Shown here: one piece after another, positions 18,796 through 28,018 of the stretch | Layout of the letters: each line of letters begins with the position of its first letter | Position numbering within the stretch: the stretch's first letter is position 1 | DNA from: Pseudoflavitalea rhizosphaerae | Lineage (GTDB): Bacteria; Bacteroidota; Bacteroidia; Chitinophagales; Chitinophagaceae | Assembly: GCF_003991355.1 (NCBI RefSeq) | Contig: NZ_RCSU01000004.1 | Span: 124,001 to 188,000 of the forward strand | Direction: 5' to 3' | Length of the DNA: 64,000 nucleotides | Notes under the pieces: generated by a model | The model's database searches: none | What the model was told of the DNA's origin: nothing | The model's input: only the letters and a program-made list of their open reading frames with translations | Translations under genes and position numbers: made by a program

Positions 18796-19674
18796 GTGAA
18801 AAAGATCTGTGTTGCCGTTTTGTTTTTATTGAATTTTACAACAACTGGACTTGCCCAAAGCAAGTTCAGTTTTGTATTCATGTCTGATATTCATTACACG
18901 CAGAAATATAATGCGCCCAGGGGATTTCAAATGCTGGTGGATACGCTGAACCAACTCAACCCGGACCTGGTAATGGTTGGCGGAGATATCATCTACGATG
19001 CGCTGCGCGTAAAAGAAAAGGAACTGATCGGTAATACCAAAGCTTATCTGGAACAGGCTGCAAAGATCAAATCGCCGCTCCATTACGCAGTTGGCAATCA
19101 TGAGGTTTTTGAACTCTACCAAAAGGAGGCTGATACAAATGGCACACTCTATGGAAAGCGATATTATGAAAAATACTTTGGTAAGCGCTACTATTCCTTT
19201 GATCACAAAGGCTGGCATTTCATGGTGCTGGACAATATCTTCATCACTCCAGACAGAAAGTATATCGGCAAGATCGATAGTGTGCAAATTGAATGGATCA
19301 AAGAAGACCTGAAAACAGTAGGTGCTCGAACGCCAATTGTTATCATGATGCATGTGCCGTTGATCACTACTTTGTCGCAATTGTATGGTGGCGGCACCAA
19401 TGCCAATGATGATAAAGTGGCGGCGGTGGACAGTCATCGACTGCTGAGATTATTTGATTCGAAAAATCTGCGCCTGGTATTACAGGGGCACCTGCATTAT
19501 TTTGAAGCCTTGAATGTGTTGAACAAAACCATATTCATAACAGCGCCTTCTGTATCAGGAAAATGGTGGCGCAGCAAGCAGCACAATGTGGAGGAAGGAT
19601 TTATTCAGATCAATGTTGATGGAGACAAAGTGGATTACGAGTATATTGATTATGGATGGGAAGCAGGAAACTGA
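18796..19674 (+). CDS. Secreted calcineurin-like metallophosphoesterase
   Basis: A 292-residue enzyme with a signal peptide (MKKICVAVLFLLNFTTTGLAQ) and the full metallophosphoesterase motif set: SDIHY near residue 30, GGD at 62-64, GNHE at 100-103, MMHVP near 183 and GHLHY near 230. These residues bind the two catalytic metals. The gene starts with GTG, and no ATG in frame would keep the signal peptide. It closes the sigma-FecR-SusCD set, 14 bases after a lipoprotein gene, and is followed by a terminator. It is clearly different from the purple-acid-phosphatase-like enzyme at 2914-4323: it lacks the fibronectin-like domain and is shorter. Cleavage of a phosphoester ligand before or after SusCD import is inference. 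Confidence 0.85.
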   Translation: MKKICVAVLFLLNFTTTGLAQSKFSFVFMSDIHYTQKYNAPRGFQMLVDTLNQLNPDLVMVGGDIIYDALRVKEKELIGNTKAYLEQAAKIKSPLHYAVGNHEVFELYQKEADTNGTLYGKRYYEKYFGKRYYSFDHKGWHFMVLDNIFITPDRKYIGKIDSVQIEWIKEDLKTVGARTPIVIMMHVPLITTLSQLYGGGTNANDDKVAAVDSHRLLRLFDSKNLRLVLQGHLHYFEALNVLNKTIFITAPSVSGKWWRSKQHNVEEGFIQINVDGDKVDYEYIDYGWEAGN

Positions 19675-19680
19675 TGTAAT

Positions 19681-19713
19681 AAAAAATGGGGCTAAATGCA
19701 AGCCCCATTTTTT
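19681..19713. terminator. Bidirectional intrinsic terminator
   Basis: A perfect 13-bp stem, AAAAAATGGGGCT paired with AGCCCCATTTTTT, around a seven-base loop. The A-run on one side and T-run on the other serve both strands. It lies between the convergent ends of the phosphoesterase gene and the ZU5-like lipoprotein gene. Confidence 0.9.
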
Positions 19714-19722
19714 ATTACAGGA

Positions 19723-21036
19723 TTACAAACTTCTTATCGCCCTGAATTCCACATAAAGCATGTGTGACTTGTATTGAGGGCATCCATTCGGGCCACTGCC
19801 CTCCAGGATGTACACCGGCCCATAGAATGAACCTTTTACCGGCTCTCCCACTTTCCCGAATTCCGTGATCTCAACATTCCCAGACGAGTATTTCAACGTA
19901 CGGGGCGGACCGCAGTCTTCATACATGGTTAAATAATTTTTTGGTATTTGACCAACGTAATCAGATACTCCTGCTTTGGATTTACCGTACTGGTAATCTT
20001 CTCCGCAAGGGTACTTGCCCGGAACAGTAGCAAATGCATGCAGGTTGATGAGTATCGTTCCCTGTTGCCCCGTGATCCCGATACTGGCATCATTGCCTAT
20101 CGCGGATACATTGGTAATATTTAGTTTTTCTCCTTTGAAAACGCCTTTCATATAACTGTCTCCCAGAATTTCTATCTGGCCGAGCAGGGTCACCTGGTCG
20201 AATTTCGCGAATCCTCCCGGCAGCGTTTCATCAAATACTTTTATATTATGGCCGGTGAGTTTCACTGAGATCTCTGCAATATTACTGGTATTTGGCTGCA
20301 GGCGGAAAGGAGTGAACCTGGCGGTCTTTGGCGATTTCTGATCAACTTTAATAATTCCTTTCGTGGGTTGGATAACCCGCCATTCTACATTGTCTACCCG
20401 GTTGGTAAGCCGGGCAAGAAGATCATCATTTCCGATGGTGAAGCCTTCAATGATAAGCGTTGTGGTATCTCCGTATCCTACGAAGGGATCGGCTATCCAC
20501 AGGGATAATACTTCGGTTACACTCCAGTCGCTGAAGTGGTTTGTTTTGAAAATGAATTTCTTCCTGTCTTTGTCGAGTTTACCAGGTACTGCTTTCCAAT
20601 TTCCTTCAGCTGTCTGGTAAGCTGCTGCGATCCATTGCGGGTTGGAGCTTTTTGATGGCCCTTCAGAATAATTGAGTGATATTTCAACCGGAGTACTGAA
20701 GGTGGTGCCTTCAGGAGTGAGGCGGTATGCGGTTTTTGCAGTGTCTTCAAATATGGTATTGGTAATGGGTTGAATGCCGAATGTGGTATTGGTTGCTACG
20801 GCGCCTGCGGGAACATGGATAGTTAGCGATCCATCTGCGCTTGTAATGTTGCCACCAGCCGGGCCGATCACTTGCTGAACCACAGCTCCGGCCGGTTCTC
20901 CTTTTTCGCTTTTAACAGGCTCACCAATGCTTGTCTCCGATGTGGAAGCATTCTTTTTGCATGAAATCATGCTTATGATAAGACCCATGATCAGTATGAG
21001 CCTGTGTAACTGTCTTTTATTATTTTTCATGTTCAT
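19723..21036 (-). CDS. Lipoprotein with ZU5-like domain
   Basis: A 437-residue lipoprotein with lipobox GLIISMISCKKNAS. Residues about 55-165 match the ZU5-type pattern (GPAGGNITSADGSLTIHVPA, then TAYRLTPEGTTFSTPVEISL), a beta-sandwich found in many Bacteroidota surface proteins. The middle (about 190-300) contains another Ig-like stretch. The C-terminal part has several Cys (CGEDYQ, CGPPRT, NGCPQY) that could form disulfides outside the cytoplasm. No enzyme motif is visible. It is a single gene, convergent with the phosphoesterase operon and divergent from the first duplicated cluster. The function is unknown. Confidence 0.75.
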   Translation of the reverse strand: MNMKNNKRQLHRLILIMGLIISMISCKKNASTSETSIGEPVKSEKGEPAGAVVQQVIGPAGGNITSADGSLTIHVPAGAVATNTTFGIQPITNTIFEDTAKTAYRLTPEGTTFSTPVEISLNYSEGPSKSSNPQWIAAAYQTAEGNWKAVPGKLDKDRKKFIFKTNHFSDWSVTEVLSLWIADPFVGYGDTTTLIIEGFTIGNDDLLARLTNRVDNVEWRVIQPTKGIIKVDQKSPKTARFTPFRLQPNTSNIAEISVKLTGHNIKVFDETLPGGFAKFDQVTLLGQIEILGDSYMKGVFKGEKLNITNVSAIGNDASIGITGQQGTILINLHAFATVPGKYPCGEDYQYGKSKAGVSDYVGQIPKNYLTMYEDCGPPRTLKYSSGNVEITEFGKVGEPVKGSFYGPVYILEGSGPNGCPQYKSHMLYVEFRAIRSL

Positions 21037-21240
21037 TTTTTTCCAGTGAAGATCAGATGTGAAAATACGCCAGTCATTTACGGGCAGCTACCTTCCTGAG
21101 CCGGCATGCTGTTTTTGAAATTCATACTGCGTTTTTTTCTGTCTGGAAGAAGCGGCCCGACTTTCGTTTTTTCATTGTATGTATTTCGTTTCAATCTTTT
21201 TCTATAGTTTGCACCACATCCCGCCACCAAATCAACTGTA

Positions 21241-21828
21241 TTGCCAACCGAACCCTCATACGCTGATAAAGAATTATTCTTCCAAATCGCGGAAGGAGAT
21301 GAGCAGGCATTCACGCAATTTTTCATCAAATGGGCAACGCCACTTACACACTATGCCAATAAGATCCTAAAGAATGATCAGGCCGCCAGGGACGTATTGC
21401 AGGAAGTATTCATCAAAGTGTGGTTGTACCGGGATAAACTCCCGCAGGTAGAACAACCTGCCGCCTGGCTCAAAAAAGTGGTCACCAATCAATGTTTACT
21501 GATGCTCGAAAAGAATGCTGCGCAGGACAAGCGCCTGGCCGCACTCAAACTGGCACAACCATTACAACAGGAAGATCCGCTGCCTGCCATTGATTTCAGA
21601 GAGATACGACAAACATTGAATGATGTAATTGAACAGCTCCCGCAACAGCGTCGCACCATTTACCGCCTGAACCGAGAAGAAGGTAAGACCACTAAAGAGA
21701 TTGCTGACGACCTCTCACTTTCTCATGGTTATGTGCGAAATGCCCTCAGTGCTGCTTTAGACACCATCAGGCAGGAACTGAACCTCCGGCTGGGGCTGCC
21801 ACTTTTCCTCCTGTTACTTTTATTTTAA
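21241..21828 (+). CDS. ECF RNA polymerase sigma factor (cluster A)
   Basis: A 195-residue ECF sigma factor with region 2 at about 18-85 (AFTQFFIKWATPLTHYANKI, QAARDVLQEVFIKVWLYRD) and region 4 at about 120-180 (LPQQRRTIYRLNREEGKTTK, EIADDLSLSHGYVRNALSAA). The likely start is TTG at 21241, giving MPTEPSYADKELF. No in-frame ATG occurs upstream, and the first internal one would remove region 2. A near -7 box, TATAGTTTG, lies at 21203-21211. It is the first gene of cluster A and is followed by FecR after 60 bases. Its partner in cluster B is the gene at 40884, of almost equal length but noticeably diverged. Confidence 0.88.
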   Translation: MPTEPSYADKELFFQIAEGDEQAFTQFFIKWATPLTHYANKILKNDQAARDVLQEVFIKVWLYRDKLPQVEQPAAWLKKVVTNQCLLMLEKNAAQDKRLAALKLAQPLQQEDPLPAIDFREIRQTLNDVIEQLPQQRRTIYRLNREEGKTTKEIADDLSLSHGYVRNALSAALDTIRQELNLRLGLPLFLLLLLF

Positions 21829-21888
21829 TTTTTTTGGACCGGCATAGTGACATTATTCCTTCTCCTCTGATCTATTAATTACCAGTAC

Positions 21889-23100
21889 ATGCAAAACACC
21901 GATATACATATGCTCGTGAGGGCATTCCTCAATAACAAATTGTCTGAAACGGAACAACAAGAATTCCATCAGGTTCTGAAAGATTCCGGTCAGCGGGAAT
22001 TACTCACGCAAGCCTTCATGGAATTGACGGGAGATCCGGATTTGCAATTGCCATTTGACCAAACCCTGTTGCCTTTACTGACTGCTGCTTTGCAGGCTGA
22101 TCGTAAACCTGCTGCCATGGTGGAAATGTATTCGGGGAAAAGATCAAAACGTTGGATTTGGGCGGCAGCATCAGTATTGTTGTTGGTTATCGCAGGGACC
22201 TGGCTATTCATTGCAGATGATAAAAATGGAAAAGAAGAACAACAGACTATTGCTTCAATCGTCAATATCCCTCCCGGAAGTGATGGCGCCATACTAACCC
22301 TGGCCGATGGGTCTGCCATCCGGCTCGATAGTCTTGCTGATGGCCTGATTGCCCGGCAACTGGGTGCTGATCTTGTTTTGAAGAACAGGGAACTTTCCTA
22401 CGAGCCTAAGAAAAACCAGCAGGCGGCAACAGTCTACAATACCATTACCACGCCAAGGGGCAGGCAATACCAGTTCCGGTTGCCTGATGGAACGGATGTT
22501 TGGTTGAATGCAGGAAGCTCCATTACCTTTCCTACGGTGTTCAATTCCCTGGAAAGAAATGTAAAGATAACAGGTGAAGTATATTTTGAAGTAATGAAGT
22601 ACAAGACAGAGAATGGAAAAAGGTTACCCTTTACCGTTAGTGTTGAAACACCTTCGGATATTGCCCGGAATTTGGATATTGTAGTGTTGGGCACACATTT
22701 CAATGTGAACGCTTATGAAAATGAACCGCAGGTGAAAACCACGCTGCTGGAAGGAAGTATAAAACTGAAAAAGAACAGGGAGCAATACCTGTTATTGCCA
22801 GGGCAACAGGCGCATCTTCAACCCAATGGAACTTTTAAAATGACTGATCAGGTCAATGCCGAAGAAGTACTGGCCTGGAAGGATGGTTTCTTCTATTTTG
22901 ATCATACTGATCTGCAGACGGTGATGCGTCAGTTGTCTCGCTGGTATGATGTAAACGTGGAGTATCGCGGTAATATTCCCGATCTGAAATTTGTAGGAGA
23001 GATCCCGCGCAGCGCCCGGCTGGACCAGGTATTCCAGATACTTGGCAAAACAAAGCTTCGTTTTACGGTGGAAAACAAAACGATCATCGTACATCCATAA
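21889..23100 (+). CDS. FecR-type anti-sigma factor (cluster A)
   Basis: A 403-residue single-pass membrane protein. The cytosolic N-terminus covers 1-87 and the transmembrane helix about 89-108 (WIWAAASVLLLVIAGTWLFI). The periplasmic FecR domain (about 180-290) includes TTPRGRQYQFRLPDGTDVWL and LGTHFNVNAYENE. The C-terminal DUF4974 domain (about 330-400) includes FFYFDHTDLQTVMRQLSRWY and ends IIVHP. It would transmit the state of the SusC-like receptor encoded next to the sigma factor encoded 60 bases upstream. The cluster B equivalent is at 41578. Confidence 0.9.
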   Translation: MQNTDIHMLVRAFLNNKLSETEQQEFHQVLKDSGQRELLTQAFMELTGDPDLQLPFDQTLLPLLTAALQADRKPAAMVEMYSGKRSKRWIWAAASVLLLVIAGTWLFIADDKNGKEEQQTIASIVNIPPGSDGAILTLADGSAIRLDSLADGLIARQLGADLVLKNRELSYEPKKNQQAATVYNTITTPRGRQYQFRLPDGTDVWLNAGSSITFPTVFNSLERNVKITGEVYFEVMKYKTENGKRLPFTVSVETPSDIARNLDIVVLGTHFNVNAYENEPQVKTTLLEGSIKLKKNREQYLLLPGQQAHLQPNGTFKMTDQVNAEEVLAWKDGFFYFDHTDLQTVMRQLSRWYDVNVEYRGNIPDLKFVGEIPRSARLDQVFQILGKTKLRFTVENKTIIVHP

Positions 23101-23205
23101 TCATAAACCTTACTCACCAGTTACAGACCACGGCCTAATACAGTGCCGGCTGGAATCCTATTGCCAAAACAATTTTCAATTCATTTTTTAACCGCAACAT
23201 TTATT

Positions 23206-26200
23206 ATGCTACGGACTGCTTTCATTTTGGTTGTAGGCTGCCTGATGGCGGGCTTGCAGGGTAAGGCGCAGATGGTGACCATTTCGGTGAGAGAGGCAAA
23301 GCTCGAATCGGTTCTCAAGATCTTCAAAAAACAAACCGGGTATTCTTTTTTCGTGGACGAGCCCACCTTGAAAAAAGCTGAAAGGGTAACGCTCAACCTC
23401 AAGGGCGTTCCATTTGCAGATGCGCTTGAACAATGTTTTTCCCTGCAACCGAAACTCATCTATTCAATGGTGGGCCAAACAGTAGTGATCTCCGAAAAAA
23501 CAAATGTTGATACTGATGCGGGTGCAAACAGGCTGGCTGAGGAGGAAGATTTCATCATCTCCGGTAACGTATACAATCGAAGAGGGGAGCCTTTATTCAA
23601 TGCCAGCGTTTTATTAAAGGGTTCATCTAAGGGTACCACCACTGATTCGTATGGGAAGTTCAAACTGCAGGGTACGAGATCAGGGAATGTGGTGCGGGTG
23701 AGTTTTATCGGATACAAAACAATGGAATTGTCCGTGGCTTCTCCGGGTAAGCCACTGCATATAGTACTCGACGATGCCAGCGATGAACTGGATGAAGTGG
23801 TAGCACAAGGCTACAGCAAAACCACCAAAAGGCTGAGTACTTCTTCTGTTGCAAAAGTAGGGGGAGATGAAATTGCCCGGCAACCAGTAATGGACCCGCT
23901 CCTGGCATTGCAGGGTAAAGTGCCTGGCATGGTATTAACACCTTACGCAACACAGGAGGGAAGCCCGGTTGTGATCAATATCAGGGGCCGCGGATTGTTA
24001 TCAGACGCCAGCGCTAATCCACTGGTTGTAATTGATGGCATTCCGCTGAACGTAGGGTCCAACAAAGGGGTCGCCTTTGGCGATGGACCGGTACAGGGGC
24101 TTATGGCCCTGATGAGTCCCGCAGGCAGTCAGAGCATGTTATTCGGACTAAATCCGAGGGACATAGAAAGTATTGAAATTTTGAAAGATATCGGTGCAAC
24201 AGCGATCTACGGTTCATTGGGAGCAAATGGAGTAATACTGATCACCACCAAGAGGGGAAAGGCGGGGGCTCCCAATTTAAATGTTAATGTAAACTCCGGC
24301 ATATCGAAGGTATTGAAGTATTACGATCTGCTCAATACTCCGCAATACCTCGAAATGCGCCGTGAAGCGTTGCGAAATGATGGGCTTGTTCCGTCCGTCA
24401 TCAACGCCCCTGAATTGACGCTTTGGGATACCACAAGGTACACAGACTGGCAGCGTGAGTTTTTTGGCCGCACGGCTGCCACCTTGAATGCAACGGTCAG
24501 TTATTCCGGGGGAACACCGCTGTTTACACATAACATTTCAGCCAATTATTCCCGGTCAGGCAATATAACACGGGTGTCCGGGAAAAGCGAAACCATGGGC
24601 GTGAACATAGCGCTTGACCGTAAGAGTGAGAACCGGAAATTCAATACAGCCCTTACAGTGAATTATACCAATTCTTTTCTCGATATGGTGAACGCTCCCG
24701 GCGTTGCAAATTTACCTCCCAATGCCCCGCCGATTTTCGACTCATCCGGCAATCTGAATTACAAGGATTGGGGAGGAACCGGGTTTGAATCTGTGCTGGA
24801 TGGTTTTGGAGCCATGCTCAGGAATTTTGAAAGCCGTACCAGTTCATTGCTTGCCGGTCTTAAGCTCTCTTATCAGTTGGCCAATGGATTAAACCTGCTT
24901 ACCAATATTACGTACCGGACTTCCAATAACACCGGATGGAACCTGATCCCAATCAGCTCACAAAACCCCGGATCCAACCCTTCCGGCTCTTCTTCGCTCA
25001 CCAAGAGTGAAACCAGGGGTTGGGCCCTGGAACCGCAAATAGTTTACGACACACGCTTGCTGGCCAAAGGCAATTTATCAGTAACAGCAGGCGCTACCAT
25101 CCGTTCAGATATGTCGGAAAGCACATCCAGCCGGGCATTGGGATTTACCAGTGATGCATTGCTGCGCTCATTGGCCAATGCCCCAATAGTACTGACTGAT
25201 TATTATCGTTCGCCTTATAAATATGCAGGCATCATGGCGAGGATCGAATATATCTGGGATAATAAATATGTCGTGAATGGGATCTGGAGAAGAGACGGAT
25301 CTTCCAGGTTTGGCCCCGGAAGCCGGTTCGGGAACTTCGGTTCCGTTGGTGTGGCCTGGGTGGCCTCGGATGAAACCTGGGTGAAGAACGCATTATCGCC
25401 TGTTGTCAAATTCCTCAAGTTCAATGCCAATATCGGTACTGCCGGAACGGATGGCGGAGGGGATTACCAATATTTATCCAACTGGTCCAGAGGACAATTG
25501 GCTCTATATGATGAGGTGGTTCCCATGAAAAGCATTCATGCCGTCAACCAGGATTACCAATGGCAGTTGACAAAGGAATTGAATGCCGGTATGCAATTGA
25601 ATTTCGCCGGTTGGGGAAAATTGCAGTTGGAGCTGAATTATTACAGGAGAAGAGTGGGCAACCAGTTGGTGAACAACCCTACACCGGTCTTTACCGGCTT
25701 CCCTACCGTGTTTGGCAACTGGAATGCCCTGGTGCAAAATGCCGGTTGGGAATTGAATCTCCGGGCTGTGTTTATACAGAAAAAAGATTTTAACTGGAGC
25801 GGATCTGTCAATGCAGGATTCAATAAGAACAGGCTGCTGGAATATCCACAGATTGAAAGAACGCCCCATTACTCCATGTATCTCGTAGGGCAAACACTCT
25901 CTACCCGCTACCTACTCAACTACCTGGGTGTAGATCCCATGACAGGCGCTTACCAATATGAAGATTACAATAAGGATGGAGTTATCAATCATACATCTGT
26001 ACTGCCTCCTCTGACCTATCCGAGCGATAAACAGGTAGCTGTTGATATCATGCCTGTTGTTCAGGGGGGCATTTCGCAAAGCTTTACGTACAAGTCCCTG
26101 TCGCTGTTCCTCGGTTTCGACTATGTGATCCAGAAAGGAAGGAATGCTTTTTCGAGTGTGAGCGGGCCGGGCCGTTTTGGTAATATCCCGGTAGAGATCT

Positions 26201-26520
26201 TCAACAACCGCTGGCGGAATCCCGGCGACAATGCCAGGTATGGCAGGCTGACTACGGGAACTGCCCAGAATTTTCAAAAAGGAGTGTCCACCCTGTTTTA
26301 TGGCGATGCCTCTTTCCTTCGATTTTCGAATGTTGCTTTCAGTTACCAGTTGCCGGAAACCCTTGCAAGGAAGATTGGTATGAAGAATTGTTCATTCAAT
26401 ATCAATACACGCAATCTCTTTTCCATCACGAAATACGAAGGGGTTGATCCGGAAATACAAAATTTCAGCGCCATGCCTCCGGCCAGAACAATCACTGTAG
26501 GTATCAATGCAAACTTCTAA
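23206..26520 (+). CDS. SusC/RagA-type TonB-linked transporter with STN domain (cluster A)
   Basis: A 1104-residue outer-membrane transporter. I chose the ATG at 23206 because it begins a proper signal peptide (MLRTAFILVVGCLMAGLQG) and aligns with the cluster B homologue; the frame is open to a GTG at 23143. Domains are STN (about 24-90), a carboxypeptidase-regulatory-like domain (about 118-190), and a TonB box/plug (about 195-330, with DEVVAQGYSKTTKRLSTSS and SIEILKDIGATAIYGSLGAN). The barrel ends in ITVGINANF. It pairs with the SusD protein encoded nine bases downstream and signals through the upstream FecR. The plug contains the insert GSNKGVAFGDGPVQGLMAL, which also occurs in the cluster B protein but not in the SusC at 12039. 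Confidence 0.92.
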   Translation: MLRTAFILVVGCLMAGLQGKAQMVTISVREAKLESVLKIFKKQTGYSFFVDEPTLKKAERVTLNLKGVPFADALEQCFSLQPKLIYSMVGQTVVISEKTNVDTDAGANRLAEEEDFIISGNVYNRRGEPLFNASVLLKGSSKGTTTDSYGKFKLQGTRSGNVVRVSFIGYKTMELSVASPGKPLHIVLDDASDELDEVVAQGYSKTTKRLSTSSVAKVGGDEIARQPVMDPLLALQGKVPGMVLTPYATQEGSPVVINIRGRGLLSDASANPLVVIDGIPLNVGSNKGVAFGDGPVQGLMALMSPAGSQSMLFGLNPRDIESIEILKDIGATAIYGSLGANGVILITTKRGKAGAPNLNVNVNSGISKVLKYYDLLNTPQYLEMRREALRNDGLVPSVINAPELTLWDTTRYTDWQREFFGRTAATLNATVSYSGGTPLFTHNISANYSRSGNITRVSGKSETMGVNIALDRKSENRKFNTALTVNYTNSFLDMVNAPGVANLPPNAPPIFDSSGNLNYKDWGGTGFESVLDGFGAMLRNFESRTSSLLAGLKLSYQLANGLNLLTNITYRTSNNTGWNLIPISSQNPGSNPSGSSSLTKSETRGWALEPQIVYDTRLLAKGNLSVTAGATIRSDMSESTSSRALGFTSDALLRSLANAPIVLTDYYRSPYKYAGIMARIEYIWDNKYVVNGIWRRDGSSRFGPGSRFGNFGSVGVAWVASDETWVKNALSPVVKFLKFNANIGTAGTDGGGDYQYLSNWSRGQLALYDEVVPMKSIHAVNQDYQWQLTKELNAGMQLNFAGWGKLQLELNYYRRRVGNQLVNNPTPVFTGFPTVFGNWNALVQNAGWELNLRAVFIQKKDFNWSGSVNAGFNKNRLLEYPQIERTPHYSMYLVGQTLSTRYLLNYLGVDPMTGAYQYEDYNKDGVINHTSVLPPLTYPSDKQVAVDIMPVVQGGISQSFTYKSLSLFLGFDYVIQKGRNAFSSVSGPGRFGNIPVEIFNNRWRNPGDNARYGRLTTGTAQNFQKGVSTLFYGDASFLRFSNVAFSYQLPETLARKIGMKNCSFNINTRNLFSITKYEGVDPEIQNFSAMPPARTITVGINANF

Positions 26521-26529
26521 ATCCACTTC

Positions 26530-28005
26530 ATGCGTAATCTAACTTTCATCATACTATTGATTGCAGGCGCGGCCATCTTTCCCTCCTGCGAAAAGCTGGT
26601 TGAAATAGAACCTCCGATCGATTCCATACCAACTGCTGAAATGTTCAAAACAGATGAACAAGCCAAAACCGCGATGGCCGGCGTTTATTCAAAAATGATC
26701 AATGGTGAGAGCGGCAAAGGAGCTGCTTTTGCAGAATTCAGTGGTGGTTTGGCTTCCATCATTGGCGGATTTTCAGCTGACGAGTTGAATACAGCAGATG
26801 CCCTGCTTTCCAATGTTCAATTCAATTTCAATACCAACAAGATCTTGTTCGATAACTCCATTTCTCCGGCATTGTGGACCTCTGCCTATACTACCATTTA
26901 CGGAGCCAATGCGGTGATTGAAGGTATTGCAGCCTCCACGTCTTCCGGCTTGTCTGAAGGGATTAGAAAAAAGCTGACGGCAGAAGCCAGATTCATCAGG
27001 GCTTTCTCGTATTTCTATCTCGTGAATTTCTTTGGCGAGGTGCCCAATGTACGCACGGTAGACTTCAATCAAACCCGCTTGTATAAGAGAGCGCCCCTGG
27101 CGGAGCTATACAAACAAATGATTGAAGACCTGCTGGCCGCGCAGGCCAGCCTGCCAACGGTAAATACCAGTAATGCAGGTGAAAGGGTATATCCTGATAA
27201 ATGGGCTGCTACTGCAATGCTGGCCCGGATCTACCTCTACACCGGTGAATACGATAAGGCATTCAGCCAGTCAAGCGCTGTTATTGCCAATACCGGAAAA
27301 TTCATCCTGGAGCCTGAACCTGCTAACACTTTCCTCAAAACCAGCAGGGAAGCAATCTTTCAGTTGAAACAAAATACCGCCGCCAGCCAGGTTGGCAATG
27401 CTACCGCTGAAGGATATACGCTGATTCCAAATGGTAGTCCCGTAAATTCATCCATTGACCTGGTCCGCTATTATTTACCCGAATATCTGGTAAATGCATT
27501 TGAGCCGGGCGACAAGCGGTTCAGGGACTGGGTGGGCATTTCTACGGCCAACACAGCAGGAACCACTTTGTATTATGCCCACAAATACAAAACAGGACCG
27601 CGCAACAGAACAGTGGGAGGCGCCCCTACAGAATTCTACATGGTGTTGCGATTGGCAGAGCAATATCTTATCAGGTCTGAGGCTGCCGCCCATGGAGCCG
27701 CAGCGCTGAGTGATGCCATTGACGACCTGAATGCCATCAGGTACAGGGCCGGCCTGAACCTCCTCCCTAATACCCTTACGCAACCTGAGGTGCTGGATGC
27801 GATCGAAAAGGAAAGAAGAGTGGAACTTTTCCTGGAATGGGCGCATCGCTGGTTCGATCTGAAGCGCACCGGAAAAGCTGTATCCGTTTTGTCGCAGTAC
27901 CCCATCAAACAACCCTGGGAAGGAGATTACCAGTTGCTCTATCCCATACCTCAGGACGAGCTTCAAACCAATCCAAACCTCACTCCAAACCCAGGTTATT
28001 TCTAA
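26530..28005 (+). CDS. SusD/RagB-type surface lipoprotein (cluster A)
   Basis: A 491-residue SusD-family lipoprotein with lipobox GAAIFPSCEKLVEIEPP. The SusD TPR helices are visible (KKLTAEARFIRAFSYFYLVN, ATAMLARIYLYTGEYDKAF), as are the C-terminal RagB motifs (LRLAEQYLIRSEAAAHG, EKERRVELFLEWAHRWFDLK) and the closing LLYPIPQDELQTNPNLTPNP. It has exactly the length of its cluster B counterpart at 46231. It would cap the SusC encoded nine bases upstream. The following lipoprotein gene starts 13 bases after its stop codon. Confidence 0.92.
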   Translation: MRNLTFIILLIAGAAIFPSCEKLVEIEPPIDSIPTAEMFKTDEQAKTAMAGVYSKMINGESGKGAAFAEFSGGLASIIGGFSADELNTADALLSNVQFNFNTNKILFDNSISPALWTSAYTTIYGANAVIEGIAASTSSGLSEGIRKKLTAEARFIRAFSYFYLVNFFGEVPNVRTVDFNQTRLYKRAPLAELYKQMIEDLLAAQASLPTVNTSNAGERVYPDKWAATAMLARIYLYTGEYDKAFSQSSAVIANTGKFILEPEPANTFLKTSREAIFQLKQNTAASQVGNATAEGYTLIPNGSPVNSSIDLVRYYLPEYLVNAFEPGDKRFRDWVGISTANTAGTTLYYAHKYKTGPRNRTVGGAPTEFYMVLRLAEQYLIRSEAAAHGAAALSDAIDDLNAIRYRAGLNLLPNTLTQPEVLDAIEKERRVELFLEWAHRWFDLKRTGKAVSVLSQYPIKQPWEGDYQLLYPIPQDELQTNPNLTPNPGYF

Positions 28006-28018
28006 AAACTATTTAGTT

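Noticed and set aside
21078-21329. An 83-codon open frame on the minus strand upstream of the cluster A sigma gene.
   Set aside because: It overlaps the sigma gene start, has no signal or domain, and its composition is not protein-like.
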